A program made the translations under genes and the position numbers. 64,000 bases of DNA from Epilithonimonas vandammei (GTDB lineage Bacteria > Bacteroidota > Bacteroidia > Flavobacteriales > Weeksellaceae), in the NCBI RefSeq assembly GCF_003860525.1, contig NZ_CP034161.1, forward strand, positions 2,914,001 to 2,978,000, read 5' to 3'. The notes beneath the pieces were generated by a model. The model was not told the origin of the DNA, made no database searches, and saw only the letters and a list, made by a program, of their open reading frames with translations. Positions 52,366 to 60,855 of the stretch are shown one piece after another; position 1 is the first letter of the stretch, and every line of letters starts with the position of its first letter.

Positions 52366-54027
52366 TTATTTAACTTTTGTTTTTTTTACAGGTTTTTTAG
52401 TCGACTTTTTAGGCACTTCAGCTTTATAAAAATTCTTATAAGCATATTCTGCTGCTTTGGCCACATCAATTACTCCTGCAGATCTGGAAAGATTTTCAAA
52501 TCCATTATTGGTACTTGCATTGGTTGTGTTTACTAATGACTCGATAATCTGTTCTGGTTTCAGATTTGGCATGTAAGCCAATAAAACTGCAGATGCACCA
52601 GCTACAACTGGTGATGCCATAGAAGTCCCCTGTAAATATTCATATTTCCCGTCCGGAACCGTAGAATAGATTTCCGAACCCGGTGCAAAAACATCTACCA
52701 TTTTCTTGTTATAGTTTGAAAAGCTTGATTTCAACGCGTTGGCATCATTGGTATTAGAACCTACAACTATCATATTATTGACAAAAGGCTTTTCATCAGT
52801 AGTTGATTTGTAGTTGGTAGGAAAATACTGGTGTTCAGCAATATCTTCATTTTCATTACCGGCAGCTTTTACCAAAAGCACGCCTTTGCTTTCCGCATAT
52901 TTGAAGGCATCCCAAACTACGTTCTTACCTGGAGAAACAGGCTTACCAAAACTCATGTTAAGGATTTTCGCACCATTGTCCACAGCATATCGGATTGCAT
53001 TTGCAACATCTTTATCTCGTTCATCGCCATCTGGAACAGCTCTAACCGTCATTATTTTTGCAACTCTAGAGGCCACTCCATATTGGGGCTCAGAACCATT
53101 AGGCAATCCGGCAATAATTCCCGCAACGTGTGTTCCGTGCTTTGCGTCTGGACCTTCGTAATGGTTATTTCCATAATTTTTTTCAGAATAATCATCATAA
53201 TTATCACCCACGATTTCTTTTCTTGGATCGAAGTCGAGGTTGTAACCTTTCTCAGCCTGAGGTGTGAAGTAATCCAGCGCTTCCTTCATCTGTGCATCCA
53301 TGTAAGTTTTTACTTCCGCAGCAGACTTTCCTACAACCTGAGGATCATTAGACACCTGAGCTAGAACCTGCATCGCCATAGCTTCCTGCTGAGTAGATGG
53401 TTTGATGGTCGCCAGATTTTCTTTTGTCAAAGTTTTATTACCCAGCAATTTTACCATATCCGGGATGGCATTCTTAATCATCGTGTAAAGCTGCACATTC
53501 TGTTTTGCTTCCTGACTTTTTTTAGTGAAGACTTCTTTGGATTTCATATACATAGCAAACTCCTCCGGCATCTTAGCTTGATTTTCCTTGTTTTTTGCAG
53601 AGTCAGGTCCTTCGAAAACAGACTGGTACTTTTTTACCACTCTTGTGACTTCCATATTATCTACATCTATGTCAGCATTTTTACCACCAAGAAAATTCCA
53701 GCCGAAAATATCATCAACATATCCGTTTCCATCATCATCTTTTCCGTTATTTGGTACCTCATTCGGATTTTTCCACATATTTTTTGCCAATCCCGGATGA
53801 TCTACTTCCACGCCACTATCTAAGACACCTACTACTACGGTTTTCGGCTTTAGTCCTTTTGAATCCAAAAATTTGTAAGCATTTTCTGTATTGACACCGT
53901 AAACTTTTGTAGTGGCATAATCTTTATGATACCACGTTTTTTGGTCTTTATCGTTCGGGGTTGCTGTCTGAGCTGCAATCGTTGCAAAACCTGCATAGAA
54001 TGCCGCTGCTATCAATAATTTTTTCAT
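52366..54027 (-). CDS. subtilisin-like serine protease (S8)
   Basis: This 553-residue secreted protease has a signal (KKLLIAAAFYAGFATIAAQ), catalytic Asp in VVVGVLDSGVEVDHPGL, His in DAKHGTHVAGIIAGLPN and Ser in LQGTSMASPVVAGASA. An insert of about 160 residues separates the Asp and His motifs, as is common in Bacteroidota S8 proteases. The C-terminus is Lys-rich (KSTKKPVKKTKVK) with no T9SS tail. Confidence 0.93.
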   Translation of the reverse strand: MKKLLIAAAFYAGFATIAAQTATPNDKDQKTWYHKDYATTKVYGVNTENAYKFLDSKGLKPKTVVVGVLDSGVEVDHPGLAKNMWKNPNEVPNNGKDDDGNGYVDDIFGWNFLGGKNADIDVDNMEVTRVVKKYQSVFEGPDSAKNKENQAKMPEEFAMYMKSKEVFTKKSQEAKQNVQLYTMIKNAIPDMVKLLGNKTLTKENLATIKPSTQQEAMAMQVLAQVSNDPQVVGKSAAEVKTYMDAQMKEALDYFTPQAEKGYNLDFDPRKEIVGDNYDDYSEKNYGNNHYEGPDAKHGTHVAGIIAGLPNGSEPQYGVASRVAKIMTVRAVPDGDERDKDVANAIRYAVDNGAKILNMSFGKPVSPGKNVVWDAFKYAESKGVLLVKAAGNENEDIAEHQYFPTNYKSTTDEKPFVNNMIVVGSNTNDANALKSSFSNYNKKMVDVFAPGSEIYSTVPDGKYEYLQGTSMASPVVAGASAVLLAYMPNLKPEQIIESLVNTTNASTNNGFENLSRSAGVIDVAKAAEYAYKNFYKAEVPKKSTKKPVKKTKVK

Positions 54028-54086
54028 ATTAAATTATTTATTTAGTTCAATTATTACAGATGTTAAAAAATAAAATTTTCTGAATA

Positions 54087-54704
54087 TTAATTGAGTTTGA
54101 TAGTTTTCATATAGGTCATACTTTCTGGTCCGATGTTACAAAGCAAATCCAAAATTGAAAGGTCTTTGATAAAACCATATTTATCTGAAAAGCTTTGGTA
54201 ATAAGCTTCCATCTGATAGTTAGACTCAGTTTTTGCTGAGAATTGCTCCCTTAAATCCTGAGATTCGGGTGTTTTAATATATTCTTCCGTAAGCTGAAAA
54301 TCTTTTTCTGTTTTCAGAATCTGAAGAATTACTTTGATGGTTTTTAGATTGAATTCCAGAAGTGAGCTGATTTTTTCATCAAAAATTGATTTTAGTCTGT
54401 CTTCGTAAAATTCGAAATATGGTGTGCTCTGATAAGCTGTTTTGATAGATTTCCAATGCAGCTTTTGCCAGTCTTCCGAATAAGAAATTTCAATATCTTT
54501 CATTTCCCGCTTTCCGTTGTGTTTGATTGGAATGATGAGCGGCAGTTTTCCGTTGGCCCCATAAATTGCAGTTCGGTTTCTGTAAGTCTGCTTCGGAAAG
54601 TTTTCGAATTGCTCCAGAAAAATATGATTGTCTCCATCTAAAAATGTAGAGAACCAGGAAATCGGCGGAAGGTAAAATATCGGTAAAAGAATTTTGTTTT
54701 TCAT
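54087..54704 (-). CDS. WbqC-family protein
   Basis: I chose the ATG at 54704, giving 205 residues starting KNKILLPIFYLPPISWFSTFL, which matches the family start; the longer frame adds 34 atypical residues. Conserved parts are FENFPKQTYRNRTAIYGANG, LIIPIKHNGKREMKDIEIS and WQKLHWKSIKTAYQSTPYFE. WbqC-like proteins are found in polysaccharide-synthesis contexts. The gene is in the common lepB-WbqC chromosomal order. Confidence 0.88.
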   Translation of the reverse strand: MKNKILLPIFYLPPISWFSTFLDGDNHIFLEQFENFPKQTYRNRTAIYGANGKLPLIIPIKHNGKREMKDIEISYSEDWQKLHWKSIKTAYQSTPYFEFYEDRLKSIFDEKISSLLEFNLKTIKVILQILKTEKDFQLTEEYIKTPESQDLREQFSAKTESNYQMEAYYQSFSDKYGFIKDLSILDLLCNIGPESMTYMKTIKLN

Positions 54705-54807
54705 TATTGTTATTAAAAAAACTTTGCCAAAGATAATAAACCTCTGGCAAAGTGTTGTATTGTTATTTTTGAAACTGAAAGCCCATAGCCTCGATAGAAG
54801 CGGCATC

Positions 54808-54872
54808 CTTTTTTGTCATTGCGGTGAAAAATTTCTAAAAATTGCTTCACCTCTTTCGCAATGACAAAAAAG
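54808..54872. repeat. palindromic intergenic repeat (TCATTGCG type)
   Basis: CTTTTTTGTCATTGCG (54808-54823) is repeated in inverse at 54857-54872 (perfect 16-base arms), with a further GTGAA/TTCAC pair inside. This resembles the dispersed intergenic palindromes of Flavobacteriia genomes. It lies between WbqC and lepB. Confidence 0.7.
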
Positions 54873-54907
54873 ATATAGCGGATAGCGGGATCAAGCTCCT
54901 GAAAAAT

Positions 54908-56536
54908 TTATTCGTCTTCTTTCTTTTTGAAGAGTTTGGCAAAATAGTCCCAGCCGAAGAAGAGAATCAGGATTCCGGCAGCGATCCACCAATAGGAAGT
55001 TTTATTTGTCTCGCCTGTATTGGTTGCTTTGAACATTCTGTCCCAACGTACTTTGAAGGGTGCCTGGTACGAAGAATTGGCATCTTTGAATGCGCCTTGC
55101 AAACTCATCCAAGTAAACATAGGTCTCCCGACAATATTTTCTTCCGGAACCACACCAAAAAATCTGGCATCCAAAGACGCATCGCGGTTGTCCCCAATCA
55201 TCATATAATAATTTTGTTTGATGGTATATTGGTTGGTTTCCTGACCGTTGATATAGATTTTTCCGTTTTTGTTTTCCAGTTTATTATGCTCGTATTCGGA
55301 AATGATCCATTGATAAGTTGGCAAAGATTCCTGATCCAATTTCACAACATCTCCTTTTTTCGGGACTCTAAGCGGCCCGTACCAATCCTGATTCCAAGGT
55401 TTGTTGATGGGATAAATGGACTGGGTAGTATCAATATTTTTAGTGTAGGCTGTTTTATCTGCGTTGAGTTTGAATCTTAAAGCGCCTTCACCCTTCTTTT
55501 CAACCATTTCTTTTATTTCTGTCACTTCCGGAAGTGCTTTGATATCTTTTGCAATGGCATCTGTAAGACCTTGGAATATATAAATAAAACCTGAATTGGA
55601 TTGGGTTTCCTGAACTGGCAGAAATCCATAAGCTTTATAAAGCTGCGGAATATCCAGCTGTGCGCTGGTCGTTACTATGTAACCGTGCTGTTGTTCTTCA
55701 TCGCCAAGGATTTTCTCAGGCTGGTTGTTTACAAATAATCTTCCTGCACGGAACTCCAGAACATCGCCAGGAATCCCAACACATCTTTTTACATAAGGAT
55801 CTCTCCTATCAATCGCTGTATGAACAGAATCCTGCGGATAATTGAACACCACGATGTCATATCTTTTGATTTCATCATAACCCGGTAACCTTAGATAAGG
55901 TAATTTTACCGCATCAACATAAGATTTTGGATCGTCTTTCGGATTACCTTTTTGACCTGTATCGAAAATCGTTCCTTGTAAAAATGGCAAAGCCACAGGT
56001 CTCATTGGCATTCTGTAACCATACGCCCATTTGTTCACAAAAAGGAAATCTCCTACCAACAATGTTCTTTCCATAGAACCGGTCGGAATCCCGAAAGGCT
56101 GCGTAATGAAGGCGTGAATGATGGTTGCAAAAACAACTGCAAAAGTCACGGAACCCAGAAAAGTTTCTTTTTTCTTACCTTCTTCCTCCTCTTCTTCCGT
56201 TTCGATTTCCGGATCTTTACCGTAATTGACAGTTGCCATAAAAATAAACGGAAGCAACACGGTCAATAATCCATTGACAAAACCTCTTTTTCCAAATTTT
56301 CGCATCAGGAAAATATGAAAAGCCGACATCATAATGGGTCCGACTATTGGAAGATAAGATAAAACTGACCACCATTTCGGATGGTTGGTCTCTTTCAGAA
56401 TGATGAGATAATTATAGAAAGGAATGAATGAAAAAAGGGGGTTGTAACCCATTTTTTTAAACAACTTCCAAGTGGTAAGTCCCATCAGAACACTGATAAT
56501 GAGGACATAAATGCTATAAGTAATAATGTAATCCAT
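54908..56536 (-). CDS. lepB: signal peptidase I (long Bacteroidota form)
   Basis: The protein has 542 residues. The N-terminus has three or four membrane helices, and the catalytic region has Ser in PFGIPTGSMERTLLVGDFLF, Lys in DPYVKRCVGIPGDVLEFR and box E in YYMMIGDNRDASLDARFFGVVP. Inserts between boxes give about twice the usual LepB length, as in related genera. A C-terminal helix (WWIAAGILILFFGWDYFA) follows. It cleaves signal peptides at the inner membrane. It is followed by dapB in the usual order. Confidence 0.95.
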   Translation of the reverse strand: MDYIITYSIYVLIISVLMGLTTWKLFKKMGYNPLFSFIPFYNYLIILKETNHPKWWSVLSYLPIVGPIMMSAFHIFLMRKFGKRGFVNGLLTVLLPFIFMATVNYGKDPEIETEEEEEEGKKKETFLGSVTFAVVFATIIHAFITQPFGIPTGSMERTLLVGDFLFVNKWAYGYRMPMRPVALPFLQGTIFDTGQKGNPKDDPKSYVDAVKLPYLRLPGYDEIKRYDIVVFNYPQDSVHTAIDRRDPYVKRCVGIPGDVLEFRAGRLFVNNQPEKILGDEEQQHGYIVTTSAQLDIPQLYKAYGFLPVQETQSNSGFIYIFQGLTDAIAKDIKALPEVTEIKEMVEKKGEGALRFKLNADKTAYTKNIDTTQSIYPINKPWNQDWYGPLRVPKKGDVVKLDQESLPTYQWIISEYEHNKLENKNGKIYINGQETNQYTIKQNYYMMIGDNRDASLDARFFGVVPEENIVGRPMFTWMSLQGAFKDANSSYQAPFKVRWDRMFKATNTGETNKTSYWWIAAGILILFFGWDYFAKLFKKKEDE

Positions 56537-56618
56537 AGGTTGGCTTTTGCAATGGGCTCTTCGCCTTTTGCTGATTTTTATTAATTAGTTTTTTATGAGA
56601 TGATTTTGTTACAGTTTT

Positions 56619-57317
56619 TTATAAACCCAAAACATCTTTCATAGAAAAAACACCTTGTTTTCCTACAATCCATTCTGCAGCGATAACCGCTCCCAGCGCA
56701 AATCCATTCCTGTTGAAAGCGGTATGTTTGATTTCTATCTCATCTACTTCTGACCTGTAGAAAACACTGTGCGTCCCAGGAACTTCATCTTCCCTGATGG
56801 CAAAAATACCTAATTCTTTACCCTTGGTTTCATCCAGTTTCCAGGCTTCGTATTTAGAATTTTCGATAATACCTTCGGCAATGGAAATCGCCGTTCCGCT
56901 TGGTGCATCTTTTTTGTGAATGTGATGAATTTCTTCTAATTGACATTGATATTCATCAACATTATTCATCAATTTTGCCAGTTTTTCGTTGATTGCAAAA
57001 AACAGATTGACACCCAAACTGAAATTGGAACCGTACAAAAATGCACTGTTTTGTTCAGCTGCTATTCTTTCGATTTCAGGTTTTTTATCCAGCCAGCCGG
57101 TTGTACCACATATCACAGGAATTTTGTTTTCCAGGCATACTTTTATATTTTCAAAAGCAGCTTCAGGATTAGAGAATTCGATCACCACATCGGCATCTTT
57201 TAATGATTCTCTGTTTGGCGTTTCCTTTAATCTTGCCACCACTTCATGTCCGCGGCTCAGGGAAATTTCATCAATGATCTTGCCCATCTTTCCGTAACCT
57301 ACAAGAGCTATTTTCAT
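56619..57317 (-). CDS. dapB: 4-hydroxy-tetrahydrodipicolinate reductase
   Basis: This 232-residue enzyme of lysine and diaminopimelate synthesis begins MKIALVGYGKMGKIIDEISL (Rossmann). The active-site region is LEEIHHIHKKDAPSGTAISIA. It is shorter than E. coli DapB, as is normal for this phylum. It lies 14 bases past the DUF5683 gene. Confidence 0.95.
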   Translation of the reverse strand: MKIALVGYGKMGKIIDEISLSRGHEVVARLKETPNRESLKDADVVIEFSNPEAAFENIKVCLENKIPVICGTTGWLDKKPEIERIAAEQNSAFLYGSNFSLGVNLFFAINEKLAKLMNNVDEYQCQLEEIHHIHKKDAPSGTAISIAEGIIENSKYEAWKLDETKGKELGIFAIREDEVPGTHSVFYRSEVDEIEIKHTAFNRNGFALGAVIAAEWIVGKQGVFSMKDVLGL

Positions 57318-57331
57318 TATTTAATATTAAT

Positions 57332-57961
57332 TTAAAATTTAAAAGTGAGTGCCAGGCCAGCCTTACTTTCATAGTTACTGAACCTATCATTAATTACCGC
57401 TGGCGTAAGCGCCAAATCAGGATCTTTTCTACCTTCATAAAGATGAGCATCTACCACAGCATCTACAATATTAAGTATATAAATAAGTCCTGCAATCCCG
57501 ATAGCGTAATCGCGCTGTCTTTTGAATCTGTCTTGTGCATTTCCTAAAACATCTTTGTCTACACCAGTAATCCCGGAAAACTCATGCGGAAGTCCGTTCA
57601 GTTCTGCCACAAAAGCATTGCGGTAGCGTCTGTAGTTCTTATCATTCCAAATTGCTATTCCAACGCCTGTTCCAACAGCACCCCAAACGATGGGGATTTT
57701 CCAATATTTTTTATTATAAAATTGTCCTAATCCCGGCAAAACCGCAGAATATAAACCAGCCTTGGTCGGGCTGAATTTTTGAATTTTTGCAGGTGCATTG
57801 CTATTGGTGATGTTCCCAACAATCTCTGGCTCTGTACGTGGCTTGGCAGCCGGAATACTGTCTTTCGGAAGATTTTCCACACGAATTGTATCGTTTGGGT
57901 TTACCTGAGAAAAAAACAGGCTGAATGAAAGTACTAATAAAACCGAAAGTAACTTTTTCAT
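57332..57961 (-). CDS. DUF5683 membrane protein
   Basis: This 209-residue exported or membrane protein has a signal (KKLLSVLLVLSFSLFFSQ) and a conserved domain PTKAGLYSAVLPGLGQFYNKKYWKIPIVWGAVG-like at about 65-100, with YIYNIVDA-type ending (AGLIYILNIVDAVVDAHLYE). Function unknown; it is fixed between parB and dapB in Flavobacteriia. It starts immediately at the parB stop. Confidence 0.88.
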   Translation of the reverse strand: MKKLLSVLLVLSFSLFFSQVNPNDTIRVENLPKDSIPAAKPRTEPEIVGNITNSNAPAKIQKFSPTKAGLYSAVLPGLGQFYNKKYWKIPIVWGAVGTGVGIAIWNDKNYRRYRNAFVAELNGLPHEFSGITGVDKDVLGNAQDRFKRQRDYAIGIAGLIYILNIVDAVVDAHLYEGRKDPDLALTPAVINDRFSNYESKAGLALTFKF

Positions 57962-58852
57962 TTATCGTATATGAGCAAGAATGCTTTCCAGCTCTTCTTC
58001 GTTTTTAAAATCCAATACAATCTTTCCCTTTTTTCCGTTAGCCGAAGTTTTTATCTCGACATTCACATTCAGAATATTGGACAGGTTCTGCTGCGCTTTC
58101 TTTACGTGATTCGGAATGATAGACTGCTTTACAACCTTCTCCTTATCCGGAGAATTTTTAAGTTGAGATGCGAGTTGCTCTGCCTGTCTTACATTGAGCT
58201 GATCTTTGATAATCCTGCTAAAAAGGTCTTTTCGCTTTTCATCTGTATCAAGGCTCATAATTGCACGCCCATGCCCGGCGGAAATCTGCCCGCTTCTTAT
58301 TCCGTTTTGGATGTCGGGAGACAATTTCAGAAGCCTAACACTATTTGTAATTGTGCTTCGCTCTTTCCCGACACGCTGACTTAGATTTTCCTGAGTCATC
58401 CCCACCTCATCCAAAAGTCTTTGGTATGTAAGTGCCACTTCTATCGGATCTAGGTCTTCTCTTTGGATATTTTCTACCAAAGCCATTTCCAGCAATTCCT
58501 GGTCATTAACTAAACGAATATACGCAGGAATCGAACTTAAGCCTGCAATTTTGGAGGCCCTGAAACGTCTTTCCCCGGAAATAATCTCGAACTTTTCGCC
58601 ATCTTTTCTTAATGTAACCGGCTGGATGATTCCAAGGCTCTTAATAGATTCGGCCAAATCATTAAGTGCTTTTTCATCAAAATAAGTTCTTGGCTGATTG
58701 GGATTGGCGTAAATATCTTCAATCGGGACTTCAACAATATTTCCTACTAGCTTTTTTGCACCTTCGTCTGAAGCTGTGTTGATATTAGTTTTGCTTTCGG
58801 CATTCAGGATTGCTCCCAAACCACGTCCCATTGCTCTTTTTTTGTCTTTCAT
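57962..58852 (-). CDS. parB: chromosome-partitioning protein ParB
   Basis: This 296-residue DNA-binding CTPase has NPNQPRTYFDEKALNDLAESI, the nucleotide and parS-proximal motif ISGERRFRASKIAG, NIQREDLDPIEVALTYQRL and a central HTH (MTQENLSQRVGKERSTITNSVR). The C-terminal dimer domain is present. It pairs with ParA 38 bases upstream. No perfect parS of the TGTTTCACGTGAAACA type is visible in this window. Confidence 0.95.
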   Translation of the reverse strand: MKDKKRAMGRGLGAILNAESKTNINTASDEGAKKLVGNIVEVPIEDIYANPNQPRTYFDEKALNDLAESIKSLGIIQPVTLRKDGEKFEIISGERRFRASKIAGLSSIPAYIRLVNDQELLEMALVENIQREDLDPIEVALTYQRLLDEVGMTQENLSQRVGKERSTITNSVRLLKLSPDIQNGIRSGQISAGHGRAIMSLDTDEKRKDLFSRIIKDQLNVRQAEQLASQLKNSPDKEKVVKQSIIPNHVKKAQQNLSNILNVNVEIKTSANGKKGKIVLDFKNEEELESILAHIR

Positions 58853-58890
58853 TTTATGCTAATCGCTAATCGCTAATGGCAAATAGCTTT

Positions 58891-59664
58891 TTAATTTTTA
58901 ACTAATCTTTCATTTTTCAGCAAGACTTCTTCCGCTAGCTGAATATATTGTATTGCACCTTTACTTTCTGCATCATAGCTCAGGATACTTTCTCCGAAAC
59001 TGGGCGCTTCACTCAAGCGAACATTGCGGCTGATAATGGTTTCAAAAACCATCTCCGGGAAATGAGAATTAACTTCTTCTACCACCTGATTTGATAATCT
59101 GAGTCGGCTATCATACATTGTAAGCAAAAGTCCTTCGATATCCAGATCCTGATTATGGATTTTCTGAACATTTTTAATTGTATTAAGTAATTTTCCCAAA
59201 CCTTCCAATGCAAAATACTCACACTGAATAGGAATGATAACAGAATCTGCGGCTGTCAGCGCATTGATCGTAATCAAACCTAAACTAGGTGCACAATCTA
59301 TAATAATATAGTCATAGTGATCTCGAACAGACTTCAGAGCTTCGCGAAGCATGTATTCTCTGTTTTCCCTGTCCACCAATTCTATTTCCGCAGCTACAAG
59401 ATCTATATGAGATGGTATGATATCAACATTAGGCGAACTGGTAGGCAAGATGCATTTTATAACTTCCGCACTATGTTCCAGTAAATTATATGTCGAAAAA
59501 TTAACTTCTTCCACACCAAGTCCGGACGTTGCATTAGCCTGTGGATCTGCATCTATAAGAAGAACTCTTTTTTCCAATACACCAAGTGCAGATGCCAGGT
59601 TAACAGCAGTCGTTGTTTTACCAACACCACCTTTTTGGTTTGCAACACCTATAATTTTTGCCAT
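58891..59664 (-). CDS. parA: chromosome-partitioning ATPase ParA
   Basis: I chose the ATG at 59664 (MAKIIGVANQKGGVGKTTTA), giving 257 residues. It has the deviant Walker A KGGVGKTT, DADPQANAT and DCAPSLGLI (Walker B). It moves ParB-bound origins. A pair of DnaA boxes is just upstream, consistent with proximity to the origin region in some members, though no dnaA or gyrB is seen here. Confidence 0.95.
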   Translation of the reverse strand: MAKIIGVANQKGGVGKTTTAVNLASALGVLEKRVLLIDADPQANATSGLGVEEVNFSTYNLLEHSAEVIKCILPTSSPNVDIIPSHIDLVAAEIELVDRENREYMLREALKSVRDHYDYIIIDCAPSLGLITINALTAADSVIIPIQCEYFALEGLGKLLNTIKNVQKIHNQDLDIEGLLLTMYDSRLRLSNQVVEEVNSHFPEMVFETIISRNVRLSEAPSFGESILSYDAESKGAIQYIQLAEEVLLKNERLVKN

Positions 59665-59773
59665 AAACATTAATTTAATCTTCAAAAATACAATTTTTTA
59701 GCACTTAGAATATTTTGAAAAAGCCGCATCTCAGTTAAAGTATTGTTAATTAATGACTTGGTCTCTAAAAAAA

Positions 59774-59804
59774 TTATCCACATTTCAGATTGAAATGTGG
59801 ATAA
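59774..59804. promoter_or_regulatory. inverted pair of perfect DnaA boxes
   Basis: TTATCCACA at 59774-59782 and TGTGGATAA at 59796-59804 are both exact consensus DnaA boxes. They form the arms of a perfect 15-base palindrome with a 3-base centre. The hairpin could also end transcription of tonB (59850-60677, minus strand). It lies between tonB and parA. Confidence 0.6.
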
Positions 59805-59849
59805 TTATATGAAGTTAACGTTTAATAGACTAGAAGTCTGTTAATCAAA

Positions 59850-60677
59850 CTACTCTATTCTCATAGAAATTGGCATTCTGAATGACGAGCGAACAGCTTT
59901 TCCTTTCAACTGAGCAGGCGTCCATTTTGTTTTAATAGACTTTACTGTTCTTTCTGCTTCCTGATTAAAATCTGCATTAGCACCGGTGATTTTAATATTA
60001 GAAATGCTTCCATCTTTTTCCACCACAAAAGTGATGGTTGCAGAAACCACCCCAGACTGATCTATAGATGAAGTATCAAAACCCTGTGCAACTTTCTGAC
60101 GAAAAGCATTGATTCCTCCTTTGAAATCCGCTGCTACATCTGCTTTAGCACCATCAACGATAACATTTGGGTCTTCTACTTGAGCAGGAGGGGAAACTGG
60201 CTGATGATCTGTAGCTGACGGCGGACCGACAGAGATTGGTGGCGCAACAGAAATTGTTGTTTCGGGGCCAGGTTTCGTTTCTGTACCGATTGCTGCACCT
60301 TCAAAATCTTTTTTGGTTGGTAATGTTTTATTTTTTCTAATCTCGCGGACTGGAGTTACTTCAGGATTGGCAACTGTCTTTACCCTTGCCGGAGTAGTAT
60401 TGTCTGGCTTCGGCTTCGGAGTTTCAGTGTCGTTAATGACAAGAATCTCTCTTCCGGAGAAATCATCTTTTGGTAACAAAACTTCACTTTTAAAAGCATT
60501 CATCACTAGTGGAACAGCAGACACAGAAGCAAAAAATGCTATTCCAATAAATAATGCTTTGGTCAATTGATTGGAATAATCATTTCTAAGGGCATAAGCA
60601 CCGTAAGATTTATTTCTATTAGCGAAAACCACTTCGTCTAAATCATTTGTTCTGAGGCTAAGTAATAAGTTCTTCAT
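59850..60677 (-). CDS. tonB: energy transducer TonB
   Basis: This 275-residue protein has the Bacteroidota-type start RTNDLDEVVFANRNKSYGAYALRN, one membrane helix (ALFIGIAFFASVSAVPLVM), a Pro-rich periplasmic linker and a C-terminal TonB domain (VSATITFVVEKDGSISNIKI, WTPAQLKGKAVRSSFRMPI). It would power TonB-dependent outer-membrane transporters with ExbB/ExbD made elsewhere. Confidence 0.93.
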   Translation of the reverse strand: MKNLLLSLRTNDLDEVVFANRNKSYGAYALRNDYSNQLTKALFIGIAFFASVSAVPLVMNAFKSEVLLPKDDFSGREILVINDTETPKPKPDNTTPARVKTVANPEVTPVREIRKNKTLPTKKDFEGAAIGTETKPGPETTISVAPPISVGPPSATDHQPVSPPAQVEDPNVIVDGAKADVAADFKGGINAFRQKVAQGFDTSSIDQSGVVSATITFVVEKDGSISNIKITGANADFNQEAERTVKSIKTKWTPAQLKGKAVRSSFRMPISMRIE

Positions 60678-60855
60678 CTTGAATTCATATTAAATTAAAC
60701 ATATATCAATAATTATTAACATAAAATGAAAACTTATCAAAAAACATTCCAATAAAATATTATTAACCAAAACAAATAATGATATACATATAGATTAATT
60801 AAATAAGAAAATTAATTTTTATTCTACCATTTGCAAAAATTTGTAACTTTATTTT

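Noticed and set aside
52831-53364. 177-codon frame opposite the subtilase
   Set aside because: Antisense shadow; the subtilase has all catalytic motifs on the other strand.
57962-59664. parS sites near parAB
   Set aside because: No TGTTTCACGTGAAACA-like palindrome was seen; the nearby palindrome is made of DnaA boxes.
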